Below are positions 1-7,628 of a stretch of DNA of 22,540 nucleotides, one piece after another. The stretch comes from an uncultured Eubacteriales bacterium (GTDB lineage Bacteria; Bacillota; Clostridia; Peptostreptococcales; Anaerovoracaceae), in assembly GCA_910583765.1 (NCBI GenBank), contig CAJTYS010000056.1, positions 1 to 22,540 on the forward strand, in the 5' to 3' direction. The stretch's first letter is position 1; every line of letters begins with the position of its first letter. The notes beneath the pieces are model-generated. The model was not told the origin of the DNA, ran no database searches, and worked only from the letters and a program-made list of their open reading frames with translations. The position numbers were made by a program, and so were the translations under genes.

Positions 1-59
1 AGCGATTTCAATGCTTTCTGCGTTTTTTCCCATCCTTCTGGTGTCAAACTCCCGTACAT
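1..59 (-). CDS. N-terminus of an unknown protein, runs off the left edge
   Basis: On the minus strand an ATG at 59-57 opens a frame that stays open to the window edge and reads MYGSLTPEGWEKTQKALKSL. A purine-rich AAGGAGTC lies about 14 bases upstream, which is longer than ideal. A TATACT-like -10 with plausible -35 sequence lies further upstream on the same strand (about 105-135). The composition (charged residues, Trp, no low complexity) is protein-like, but only 19 codons are visible and no family is recognised. It would be transcribed divergently from the Rhs relic. Confidence 0.4.
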   Translation of the reverse strand, partial: MYGSLTPEGWEKTQKALKS

Positions 60-158
60 GGTTAAAAATGCAAGACTCCTTGTGGCTTGGCGAGAAAACA
101 AGTATAATGAAAAAATAGAGACGCTGGAAACAAGAGACTAAGGCGACGTGATGGCTAA

Positions 159-362
159 GACCAGAGGAACGGGCGGTTCTTGAGTCAGAACCCGTACTGC
201 GGGGAGAACATGGAGCCGGAGACACCGTATTTGTATGTGTATTGCGCCAATACCCCGGTGAATTACGTGGATCCGAGCGGGCATGCAAAAGTCAAAAAAG
301 GGAGAATCGATAGGATACTTAGTAAGGATTATGAATCCGGTAAAAGCAAGGAGCAAACGTAA
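159..362 (+). pseudogene. Rhs/YD-repeat core tip, 5' truncated and without a toxin domain
   Basis: Reading from just after an in-frame TAA (156-158), the frame gives GRFLSQNPYCGENMEPE, then PYLYVYCANTPVNYVDPSGH. This is the hallmark end of the Rhs repeat-associated core (usual form RFLSxDPY...LYxYxxNNPVxYxDPSGH). Before the TAA the expected YYDPR-type residues are blurred, so the frame has been damaged there. After the conserved DPSGH only about 24 residues (AKVKKGRIDRILSKDYESGK...) precede the stop. The polymorphic C-terminal toxin normally found here is therefore absent or reduced to a stub. In intact systems the core forms a shell enclosing the C-terminal toxin, and an immunity gene follows. 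The fragment marks the small genes downstream as possible immunity or orphan cassettes. Confidence 0.8.
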
Positions 363-363
363 A

Positions 364-858
364 ATGAAAGAAGTGATTGTTGCCGGTCTTAAAAAGGCGC
401 TGCTCCTGGGGAGTATCGCTGCCGTAGTAGTGACGTGTTTTGAACTCAAATGGTTGAACGCAACTATAAGCGTAGAAGAGTTTCGGTTCCAAATGATAGC
501 CATCGCGTTTTTTTATCAGGACATTATGTTCATAGGGTTGCTCTTACCGATTTTTCTCACTAGGAATCACTTGCGGCAAAGCAAAATAGAACATCGCCGT
601 TTGACAAGGCGAGAAGGATTTGTTTTGACATTTCAGCTCTGTTCCGCGTTGTTTGTCGTGATTTCCATGTGCTTCTTTCCTATCGTTATTGTAATAAAAG
701 TGCTAAGCGGTGTTTTCATCGCATTGGGGATCATATTTTATAAAAAAATGAAGAGCGGCTTGGTGATTTCTTGTGTGCTGTGGGGAGTGGAGTTGTATAT
801 GATGACGTATTTTTACACGGTAGTGGACATGGCGTTTTCAACATGGAGCGAGGTTTAA
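364..858 (+). CDS. Small multi-pass membrane protein, unknown; immunity-type position
   Basis: ATG 364 is chosen because AAGGAG lies about 10 bases upstream and the product then starts with a normal MKEVIVAGLKKA. An upstream ATG at 283 in the same frame overlaps the Rhs tip and has no comparable site. The 164-residue product has about four hydrophobic segments: residues 10-25, 45-65, 85-110 and 115-150. A basic loop RNHLRQSKIEHRRLTRRE lies in the middle. No catalytic motif is visible and I do not recognise a family. It begins two bases after the Rhs relic stop, where an immunity protein against a membrane-acting or exported toxin is usually encoded. That role is inferred from position only. 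Confidence 0.65.
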   Translation: MKEVIVAGLKKALLLGSIAAVVVTCFELKWLNATISVEEFRFQMIAIAFFYQDIMFIGLLLPIFLTRNHLRQSKIEHRRLTRREGFVLTFQLCSALFVVISMCFFPIVIVIKVLSGVFIALGIIFYKKMKSGLVISCVLWGVELYMMTYFYTVVDMAFSTWSEV

Positions 859-904
859 ATGAAGGCGTTAAATTTAGTCCTTTAGTATTTAGAGGAGGAG
901 CATG

Positions 905-1747
905 ATGATTTCTTTTGACTTTGAAACTCTGCGCCTGGAGCGATTCAAAAATGACAAAAAAACCATTCTGCAAGAAATCGAGCTTTTTCAGCGACTACAT
1001 GAAGCGGGGAATCGTTTGAATCCCCTTGAGCTATATGAGCGGGCGCAAAAACGCGTCACGAAGGTGGAACACGGTTCAGGCGGATACGGCGTGTTCAGAG
1101 GATACTATTGTCCCAGCGTGTACGAACCTATCGCAGTGGGTGGCTGCGCACGGGGGAAAGTTCTAAAGCAAGTGACGAAAAAAAGCCGAATTTCTTACGA
1201 ATTTTGCCACGGGGAAAAAGGCCTCGTCATGGTCAAACAATTCGTGGACGCGACCATCGATGTCAATGAAGGGGAAGCCGGAACCATACGGAACATCGAA
1301 TTCATTGAAAGAAGGGGCAGCATTGAGTTGGGGATGGTGTTTGATTGGTATCGGGGCCGCCATGAGTTGGAAAGGATCCATGTGTGTCAATATGATGGGG
1401 ACAGGCTCGTGAACGTGCGGGAATTCCTATGCGATGGCGAATGGCAAGAACGATCCGAAATCAGGCAGGGAGGCTTTTGGTGTCGAAAAGAATGGCTGGA
1501 ATACCAGGACGACAGACTGAAAAGCGTGAAGAACATGGAGCATTATGACTTGGACATGGCAGACATGAAAAAAGAGCTCTCAGATGACGATGACAAAAAT
1601 GATGACCGCGAAATGGATGAAATCGTCTTCATTCACAATGAGGACGGGGTGCCGATTCAATATTACCATCAGGATGAACCAGATTGGTTATATGACGTTT
1701 CCAAAGCGGAGCAAAAGTATTATCAGAAAAACCATATGGGCTTGTAG
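905..1747 (+). CDS. Soluble hypothetical protein, possible immunity-type protein
   Basis: A strong AGGAGG (893-898) precedes two adjacent ATGs at 902 and 905; 905 has the better spacing (6 bases). The 280-residue product has no signal peptide or membrane segment. Its middle reads as strand-forming charged repeats, for example CQYDGDRLVNVREFLCDGEW and later EWLEYQDDRLKSVKN, alternating aromatic and acidic residues. An acidic stretch (ELSDDDDKNDDREMDE) follows. The repeats resemble the antiparallel strand repeats common in cytoplasmic immunity and antitoxin-like proteins, but I cannot name a family. It lies 46 bases after the preceding membrane protein on the same strand, so co-transcription is likely. 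Confidence 0.7.
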   Translation: MISFDFETLRLERFKNDKKTILQEIELFQRLHEAGNRLNPLELYERAQKRVTKVEHGSGGYGVFRGYYCPSVYEPIAVGGCARGKVLKQVTKKSRISYEFCHGEKGLVMVKQFVDATIDVNEGEAGTIRNIEFIERRGSIELGMVFDWYRGRHELERIHVCQYDGDRLVNVREFLCDGEWQERSEIRQGGFWCRKEWLEYQDDRLKSVKNMEHYDLDMADMKKELSDDDDKNDDREMDEIVFIHNEDGVPIQYYHQDEPDWLYDVSKAEQKYYQKNHMGL

Positions 1748-1775
1748 ACGTTAGAGTCAAAAGGAACGCACAGAA

Positions 1776-2966
1776 ATGAGCATGTTAGCGGCAGTGTTAA
1801 TATTGATGTCAGTAGGGGTCGCGCTATCCGCGGTGATGGCGCTGCCCCGCCCTTCTAAAATCAAAACAAAGAAAGAGAAAGGAAACGCGACGCGGAACGA
1901 GACCGGAGAGGTTTTGGAAGGAGAGTGTTCAGATTGGAAGCTATGGATCATAAGGGGCCTTTGCCTGGTCGCCATGGCGATCGCCACGCAGCGATTATAC
2001 GAGTCCAGTGGAACCGTAAAAGAAGTTTTGGCATGGTGCTTTATGTATGCCGGGGCCTTTCTCGCGCATTATGGTGTCCTTCTGGTCTTAAAGCGCAGGT
2101 ACTATTTTTCCCCAAAAGGGATTTGGATCAACTAGCTAGAAGGTGAGCCGATCCCTTATGAGAAGGTCGAAGTTTTAAAATGCTGGAGGACCTGCGCGCC
2201 TTTTTCAGGATGCGCGGGAAATTTGATCATCTTGATCAGGGCGGATGGAAGAAAACATAGGGTGTTATTCCCAAAAGAGGATGAGGAAGAAAACCGCGTG
2301 AACGGCATCGAACATTCAGCGCAGACACAAGTTTTAAAGTGGCTGCCAAAGGCGCGCCAGAAAGAAATAGGAACGATCGCTCCAGGGATTTGGAAAAAAG
2401 CGGGGATTTTTTGCATTGTGACAGGGATAAGCGCGACATTGCTGTTTGGCTTTTTCATGGCCAGGGGAATCGGCGCTTTCGAACCGATGTCAGGAAGCGA
2501 AGACTATGAGCAAGCACGAACGCAGGAATTGGCGGTTCATGGCGTTCCAGACGCGGCATACGAAGCGGAGGACGGCGATTTTTACATCATGTTCCGAGAC
2601 TTCTCCTGCGTGAATCGTTATGACCCGAACGGAAATTTTTTATACGCGTATCAAATTCCAAAGGGACGGAAAGGGGCCATGGAGTTCAGTGTCAAAGGAG
2701 ATGAAATCGCGATCAAAAATCGAAATGATCGAGTTTTTGTTTATAAGGACGCGAAGTTCATAAAGGAGGAATCGTTGAAAGCCTTCATGGGACAGGGGCG
2801 AGTCTCGTTTGTCCCCGAAGGGAACGCTTTGGACAAGGCGGCGCTGATACGAAAGCGGCAGGGGTTGCTCCCAGGCGATGAAGCGATGCCTTACGCCATA
2901 TTAGGGCTCGTCTTGACATTATGCGGCGCGGCGATTTACAATAAAGGACGATTCGTAATTCGATGA
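1776..2966 (+). pseudogene. Membrane protein gene interrupted by an in-frame TAG
   Basis: ATG 1776 opens a frame ending ...YYFSPKGIWIN at a TAG (2133-2135). The same frame then continues without a break as LEGEPIPYEKVEVLKCW and onward to the stop at 2966. The two halves fit together: hydrophobic helices at the N-terminus, then a small strand-rich domain that spans the TAG (residues about 110-160). A Glu/Lys-rich linker follows, then another TM segment (GIFCIVTGISATLLFGFF), an extracytoplasmic strand-rich part and a final TM (AILGLVLTLCGAAIY). The only candidate start for the second half (TTG 2223) lacks a ribosome binding site and would cut the strand-rich domain. I read this as one 397-codon gene with a recent nonsense mutation. 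Two separate genes, or readthrough at UAG-CUA, are less likely alternatives. Confidence 0.75.
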
Positions 2967-3146
2967 TAGTTAGTGCCACGGGGTAAAGAGACGATGATCC
3001 AACTTATTCTAACGGCTTAAGGAAATAGGATGAGTAATTCTTCACTGGCTGTGCAGGAAGGGTAAACATAGGTTTATGGTACTGGAGAATTGAAGCGAGT
3101 GGATTTAAGATAACGAACAATCAAAAAATAAAAAGGAGGATCACTG

Positions 3147-3603
3147 GTGAAGGATCCTAAATTAAGACCTAAGAAACGTGGATTTGCAAGGAATTTTTAT
3201 ATTTTTTTCATAGGATTCCTTGTGCTTTGGATGAGTATCTTTCTGTTTTTGACACCTCTGGAGGAACTAAGCGCTATGGAAATCATTCAATTCTCGCTCA
3301 CAGCCGCAGTGATGCTGCTGGTCGGCACAGGCCGGTTCCTCTTTTTCCGGAGACAGATCGTTGACATCGTGTGGGGCGAGACAGAAGACAAATTGACTTT
3401 TATCACATATAGTGGAAAGCGAACAGAAATCAGCCCGAAAGAAATCAAATCAGTCACCAAAACAGACAGCAGATACGTGTTTCATCTGACTTCAGGAAAG
3501 AGCCTGTCAGCGTATCGATACATCATTTGCCCACGCCAAGAAAATGGACGCTCTCATCAAGGACTTATCCGAGAATGGAGCCTTGCCGAAAACATGGCGC
3601 TGA
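3147..3603 (+). pseudogene. Two-TM protein with a PH-like tail domain, frameshifted copy 1
   Basis: GTG 3147 follows AAAAGGAGG with good spacing. The product starts with a basic N-terminus, then two hydrophobic helices (about residues 15-38 and 46-68). A strand-rich region follows, with TEISPKEIKSVTKTDSRYVF and LTSGKSLSAYRYII. In frame it runs on to 3764, but from residue about 127 the sequence stops resembling its paralogue. Shifting by one base near 3527-3534 gives AKKMDALIKDLSENGALP-KTWR and a stop at 3601-3603. That tail matches the paralogue at 3798-4283 (MEENIETLSKEGVLPPITW) and the remnant at 5563-5634. The extension to 3764 is out-of-frame read-through, and the intact gene would have made about 151 residues. 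An extra base in the C-run near 3530 is the simplest cause. Confidence 0.75.
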
Positions 3604-3665
3604 CCTTTTGGCAAGCAAAAAGTAACTTCGTTAGGGCTTTTAGCCCAGGCGTTAAAGGCATGAAA

Positions 3666-3698
3666 GAACCCCCTCAATGTCATCGTTTGAGGGGGTTC
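3666..3698. terminator. Perfect 12-bp inverted repeat, possible terminator
   Basis: GAACCCCCTCAA (3666-3677) and its exact complement TTGAGGGGGTTC (3687-3698) flank a 9-base loop. It lies about 60 bases after the natural end (3603) of the frameshifted gene, where a terminator would be expected. Neither side has a T-run, so it is not a classic intrinsic terminator. A smaller hairpin, GGGCTTTTAGCCC, lies just upstream at about 3636-3648. Confidence 0.45.
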
Positions 3699-3797
3699 AT
3701 GATAATTCGCATGGAAATGAGTGGATGGCGGGAGAAATCCATTGTGTGCGGGAAGTGGGAATGATATCATAGAAAGCGAGAGAAGGGGAGAAGCGAA

Positions 3798-4283
3798 TTG
3801 AAACAAACGAGACACCGTACGAAGAGGCGTAAATTCGTGCCATGCATGGTAATCGCGGCGATCATCTATTTGGTGTTTTGATACGCGTCGGTTTTCAAGA
3901 TCTTGGATTTTGGAGAGCTAGGCTTGCTGGAGACGACCATGCTGGCGTGTCCAGCGATGGCGCTTGCGATCGTGGGGACGGGGTTGCTGCTGTTTTCCTC
4001 AAAGCAGATCGTCCGCATTGTTTTAGACGGGAAAACATTGGAGTTTTCGTTTTATGGCGGTAAACAGCTGCGGATGGAGAAAAATGAAATCACGGAGGTG
4101 ACGCGATATGCGCATTGCTACGCTTTTCAGCTGCGAAACGGCAAACGCCTGTCTGCGTTTCTATACGTCCCACCCAGACCGCTGACCCATTCCCACGAAA
4201 TGGAGGAAAACATAGAAACTCTGTCGAAAGAGGGTGTTCTGCCGCCGATCACATGGGACGGCGGTTATGGCGGGTGGAGATGA
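3798..4283 (+). pseudogene. Two-TM protein with a PH-like tail domain, nonsense copy 2
   Basis: A TTG at 3798, after AGAAGGGGAG, opens KQTRHRTKRRKFVPCM and then AAIIYLVF, where TGA (3879-3881) interrupts. The same frame continues as YASVFKILDFGELGLLE and on to the stop at 4283. Aligned with copy 1 (FLVLWMSIF), the TGA falls on the Trp of copy 1, so TGG to TGA is the simplest explanation. The rest matches domain by domain: a second TM (MALAIVGTGLLLF), then IVRIVLDGKTLEFSFYGGKQ, EITEVTRYAHCYAFQLRNGK and LSAFLYV, and the tail ENIETLSKEGVLPPITW. Without the stop the protein would have about 161 residues. Restarts after the TGA have no convincing ribosome binding site. Function is unknown. Confidence 0.75.
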
Positions 4284-4394
4284 TTTCCGATTTGGCAAAC
4301 ATGCGATCAAAATCCAATCTGATCGAAAGATGACATTTCTGCATTCAGAGACGGTGACGCAGGCAGGGTGAGAGTCACCAGAAGGTTGTCTGAA

Positions 4395-4484
4395 ATGGAG
4401 TTTGATGAGAGGGAGACGAAAAGTCTAAAGACTGTTTTGGAAAAATATGAGGAGCGCGAGAATGAAAAAAATCATGATAATTAG
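4395..4484 (+). CDS. Possible 29-codon leader or relic overlapping the next gene
   Basis: ATG 4395 lies 9 bases after AGAAGG and reads MEFDERETKSLKTVLEKYEE, then RENEKNHDN and stop. It is strongly charged and helical. It overlaps the start of the following gene by 23 bases in another frame, an arrangement seen in translational coupling. The frame is also open upstream to a TGA near 4312, so it may instead be the tail of a lost gene. Confidence 0.25.
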   Translation: MEFDERETKSLKTVLEKYEERENEKNHDN

Positions 4485-4875
4485 CGGCAGCGTTTTGGTG
4501 CTCATCGTTTTATCGCACATTGGCTATTTTATGTACCACACCACGGGAAGCGGCTGCGATTCTGCCGAAAAGGAAGAGATCCAAAGCAAAATAGAGACCG
4601 TGTTGAAAATAAAATACGGATGGGCCAGCAAGAAAAAGCTGGAGGACCTGACCACAGAAGGATTTCAAGAGAATCTCGACCCCTGGAGTTTTTATGAAGG
4701 TCTTAGATTTTACGCCATTGATAAGGACTTTATGGAAAGCTGGCACGAAGAACGTCCCGGAGTGGTGACGGTGGCGGTAGCGGTTTATGTTCCAGACATC
4801 ATAATTCCCGTATTCACACTGACGAAACAGCCAAATGGAGAGTACTTAATATCAGATGTCAGCTATGACATATAA
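4462..4875 (+). CDS. Membrane-anchored extracytoplasmic protein, tandem family copy A
   Basis: ATG 4462 is chosen over an upstream ATG at 4447 because GAGGAG (4448-4453) then sits 8 bases upstream and the product starts MKKIMIISG like its paralogue. The 137-residue product has one N-terminal TM or uncleaved signal (residues 4-25) and an exported domain of about 110 residues. Shared with copy B at 5149-5553 are KYGW (around residues 51-54), FQE, FYEGLxFYxI, DFM, the block PDIIIPxFTL and the final YDI. The Cys near residue 31 is not in a lipobox and is absent in copy B, so this is not a lipoprotein. The family is not recognised. Two diverged neighbours resemble duplicated immunity genes, but that is inference. 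Confidence 0.7.
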   Translation: MKKIMIISGSVLVLIVLSHIGYFMYHTTGSGCDSAEKEEIQSKIETVLKIKYGWASKKKLEDLTTEGFQENLDPWSFYEGLRFYAIDKDFMESWHEERPGVVTVAVAVYVPDIIIPVFTLTKQPNGEYLISDVSYDI

Positions 4876-5148
4876 TCTTATTTGAGAATGAGTAAGAAGC
4901 AGAGAAAAACGGTGAAAACCCAACTTTGATATAGGAAGGAGCGTGCCAGTTAGGATCAGCGGCTTCAGTGAAAATTTTGTTGAAACTGGGAAACCATGAA
5001 ACTGTTGAAGGCGCATTGAAACAGATTCATTTGACACTCTTTTCCCGATTGCGTTTTAGGGAGACGTTTTTCAAGAGCAAAAGTCAAGGCGCATATTATG
5101 TACGGATAGGAACTTGATTGTGTAACAGCGTTAGGGGGCTTGGAGCAA

Positions 5149-5553
5149 ATGGTAAAGAAACTGTTTTGTGTCATATTAGGCGTTACTGTTTTGTTGATGA
5201 TTGCGTTTCAGTTTTTTACGACAGGCAGCGCTGTGGGCGGAAGAGAGGAGCAAGAAATACAATCCACCGTGGAACAGGCGTTGCGCGTTAAATATGGTTG
5301 GAAGAAAAAAGCGGCTATTCAGGACATCGCGACACGGGAATTTCAAGAGCAAATAGCGGACAGCGATTTTTATGAAGGCCTCACGTTTTATACCATAGAG
5401 CGGGACTTTATGAAGAGCCATCGCAAAGAATCAGGAAATATTGTGACTGTGAGCGTCACGGTATATGCGCCTGACATCATCATTCCAATTTTTACATTGG
5501 AGAAAATGAAGGATGGAAAATTCCTGATCGTGGACGTTGAATATGATATTTGA
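5149..5553 (+). CDS. Membrane-anchored extracytoplasmic protein, tandem family copy B
   Basis: ATG 5149 (MVKKLFCVILG) is preferred over TTG 5140. It aligns with the start of copy A and has the G-rich site TTAGGGGG at a usable distance. The 134-residue product has a TM at residues 4-24 and an exported domain. Roughly half the residues match copy A, including VKYGW, FQEQ, FYEGLTFYTI, RDFM, VTVYAPDIIIPIFTLEK and VEYDI at the end. Both copies are intact, unlike their neighbours. The 273 bases between them hold only weak open frames. The remnant of the two-TM family (5563-5634) begins 10 bases after this stop. The role is unknown. Confidence 0.7.
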   Translation: MVKKLFCVILGVTVLLMIAFQFFTTGSAVGGREEQEIQSTVEQALRVKYGWKKKAAIQDIATREFQEQIADSDFYEGLTFYTIERDFMKSHRKESGNIVTVSVTVYAPDIIIPIFTLEKMKDGKFLIVDVEYDI

Positions 5554-5562
5554 TTTAGTCAT

Positions 5563-5634
5563 GGCAAGAAAATGGACGATCTCATCAAGGATTTGTCTGA
5601 GAACGGAGCCTTGCCGCTCAAAACAAGACATTGA
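5563..5634 (+). pseudogene. C-terminal remnant of the two-TM family, copy 3
   Basis: The frame reads GKKMDDLIKDLSENGALP, then LKTRH and stop. At DNA level 5563-5616 matches 3535-3588 at 48 of 54 positions. Most differences are silent (GAC/GAT, TTA/TTG, TCC/TCT, AAT/AAC), so the two copies diverged while still coding. No N-terminal part of the family is present upstream, because copy B of the other family occupies that space. It is a leftover of a deletion or recombination. Confidence 0.7.
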
Positions 5635-5742
5635 TTATATTAGGCGGAGCGATCCTAGCAAGTAAAAAACGGTGTACGATATGAATCACAAAATCGTGAA
5701 ATCCACTTATGCGACGATAAAGAATTACGGGAAGCGTATTGA

Positions 5743-6600
5743 GTGAAGAGAAAGGAATCAAGAAATCGAATGAGGACAAGAAAGCGCAAGAAGTGGAAAG
5801 GCGCCATGGTTTGGATCAGTGTTTTAGTCATGGTCATATTGGCCGCCGTTTCCATGGACGCATTGGGTGAAAGCGAAAACACTCCCGTAAAGATTTCAGG
5901 GGGAAGAGAAGGGAAAGAATGGGAGTTTCTGAATCCAAGAAACCTGCAGCTAAAAAGCGGGCATATGACTATTGGAGGCGAAGCCTCCGCGGATCTGAAA
6001 ATCGAATGCGATGGAGCGTCCCAATTAACGATCGACAATTTGAAAGCGAACGGCTATCAGGTGGTGATACTCGCGTTGCAAGATTGTGTGATCCATGTGA
6101 TCGGACACAACGAGTTGGATTGGGTGTCTGGCTGGGAAACCATGGAGATTCAAGGAGAATCCCAAAACGCAGCGCTCTTTCTGAAGGAAAGAGTGGATGG
6201 AAAAGATTTGCGCGTTCACGATCTCCGACTCCATGCTGCGCTTGTCGAAGCGGAGCGTGACATGGATCTGACAGGCACGCTAAAACTCGTGGCAGAAAAA
6301 CCAACGCGTGGCAGCGACGCGGCGACAGACGTGAGAATAAAAGCTGGGAGAAACATTGACATAAAACTGGCCCCTGGCGGCAGCGTCACAGTGGAAGCGG
6401 AAGACGGTTTATTGCCGTTTCTCGCAGAAAAGAAAATGACGCTGGGGAAAGATAACACGTTGCTAAAACCAGAAAAAGGCACGATTAAAGGTCAAGACAC
6501 GCCATATGGCCCTGATTGCCATTTTGTTCTTGATCAGGACGGCGATTGGTGGGTGTCTCATGTGGTCATAAAAAACTTACTGGAAGAGCAGCCGGTGTGA
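5743..6600 (+). CDS. Secreted or membrane-anchored strand-rich repeat protein, unknown
   Basis: GTG 5743 follows a weak GGAAG about 10 bases upstream; ATG 5770 is an alternative start. The product (285 residues from GTG) has a very basic N-terminus (KRKESRNRMRTRKRKKWKG). A single hydrophobic segment (about residues 21-41) then acts as a signal or anchor. The outer part is made of short strand-turn units such as LQLKSGHMTIGG, ASQLTIDNLKANGYQ, TGTLKLVAEKP and GRNIDIKLAPGG. This pattern suggests a beta-helix or carbohydrate-binding fold, as in adhesin-like surface proteins. No catalytic residues are evident. It is the last intact member of the accessory cluster. Downstream, 6601-6822 holds no gene I can support. 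Confidence 0.6.
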   Translation: MKRKESRNRMRTRKRKKWKGAMVWISVLVMVILAAVSMDALGESENTPVKISGGREGKEWEFLNPRNLQLKSGHMTIGGEASADLKIECDGASQLTIDNLKANGYQVVILALQDCVIHVIGHNELDWVSGWETMEIQGESQNAALFLKERVDGKDLRVHDLRLHAALVEAERDMDLTGTLKLVAEKPTRGSDAATDVRIKAGRNIDIKLAPGGSVTVEAEDGLLPFLAEKKMTLGKDNTLLKPEKGTIKGQDTPYGPDCHFVLDQDGDWWVSHVVIKNLLEEQPV

Positions 6601-6822
6601 GGATGTGCTAATGTTAATGCAGCATCATTTCGTATGCTTGCTATTAAGAGTAGATTGGAGCTTCAAAAGTAAAAGATAGACAGGCTTCTAAACAAAAATT
6701 TCTTTAGCGATATTTTGTAGGGGATGTGCTGATTTTTTACAATCATGCTAGAGATGCGAATCAAGTGTTAAAGATTTAAACAAAGGATAGACAAACAGCG
6801 CAAAAGAGTAGAAAATGTAAGT

Positions 6823-7316
6823 ATGTGGCAAACAAATCTCATAACGCTCTATTGCGCCGTCTGCGACAATAGTAGCACAATTGAAGCGGTAACGCAACGC
6901 CAAAGCAACAATTTCCGTCCCCAATTTAGCGATGAGGAGTGTGTAACGGTTCACCTGTGGGGCATCAGCCAGCGGAGATTCGAGCAGAAGGCGATTCACG
7001 ACTATACGAAAAAACATCTGCTGGAATGGCTTCCTAATCTACCAAGCTATCAGGCGTTTTCCAGTTGGCTGAACCGGGAGCGTGATGTGGAGCTACTCAC
7101 TTCACGAAAAAGGCAAGAGGGTGACACGCTAATCTCCGGTGACACGTTCTCCACGTTCGTCAGCTCCATCCGCCAGCCAATCGAATGTTTTTCAACTGGC
7201 TCAACCACCTGACCGATATCCAGAACGCTTCCATGGTTCGCTCACTGTCGGGCTTGCTCTTTCATGTCTTCGGCCGTATTGCCGCTGCCCTCGCAGCTCT
7301 TTTAATCAACTCTTGA
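6823..7316 (+). pseudogene. DDE-type transposase relic, internally deleted and frameshifted
   Basis: The first part (6823-7074) reads LITLYCAVCD, FSDEECVTVHLWGISQRRFE, KAIHDYTKKHLLEWLPNLPS and YQAFSSWLNR. This is the conserved N-terminal domain of a DDE transposase family common in Clostridia. It then jumps directly to the C-terminal part (VELLTSRKRQ, FVSSIRQPIECF). The usual 150 or more central residues carrying catalytic Asp residues are missing. Near 7187-7191 one T is missing from a T-run. Shifting frame there restores FNWLNHLTDIQNASMVRS and the normal end GRIAAALAALLINS with stop at 7314-7316. I can exclude an active element. I cannot fix the exact IS family, and I found no convincing terminal inverted repeats. 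Confidence 0.75.
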
Positions 7317-7628
7317 TTCGCATTAGAGATATGTTAAGCGTTAATTTAGGTGAGAAGGAAGATGAATTCGCATGATAAGGAGACGGCGCTGCTAGATGTA
7401 GATGCTCATTTTGTTAAAGCCATGATTGCCAACCCTTTGCTGCATATTTGCTTCTTTTTCAGAAGTGTCCTCCTTCTTGGACGCAAGAATTTTACCTTCG
7501 CTAATTGTAGGTAATTAACTCTTAATGTAAAAGATGGAAGGCTATTTAATATGACAGATCATCATATGGTGTATTTGCTCTCAGACGCATTGCTGTATTG
7601 TAAATTTGAAAGGTAGGTGTTTATTATT
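7317..7628 (+). other. 312-nt stretch without a supported gene
   Basis: It holds one short frame, 7362-7514 (50 residues, starting MNSHDKETALLDVDAHFVKA), with a GAAGGAAG site close upstream. The second half of that frame turns Phe/Leu-rich and has no recognisable features. It may be the start of a gene cut by insertion or deletion next to the transposase relic. Otherwise I see AT-rich sequence that probably includes the promoter for the gene at 7629. Confidence 0.4.

Noticed and set aside
2133..3881. Use of UAG as pyrrolysine or UGA as Trp in this organism
   Set aside because: Normal genes in the window end with TAG and TGA, the affected genes sit in a decaying cluster, and a frameshifted copy and truncated remnants lie beside them. 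Simple nonsense mutation is enough.
4968..5117. Possible 49-residue gene between the tandem paralogues
   Set aside because: The GTG start has no nearby ribosome binding site (the closest AGGAAGGAG is about 25 bases off) and the product is featureless; I cannot tell it from chance.
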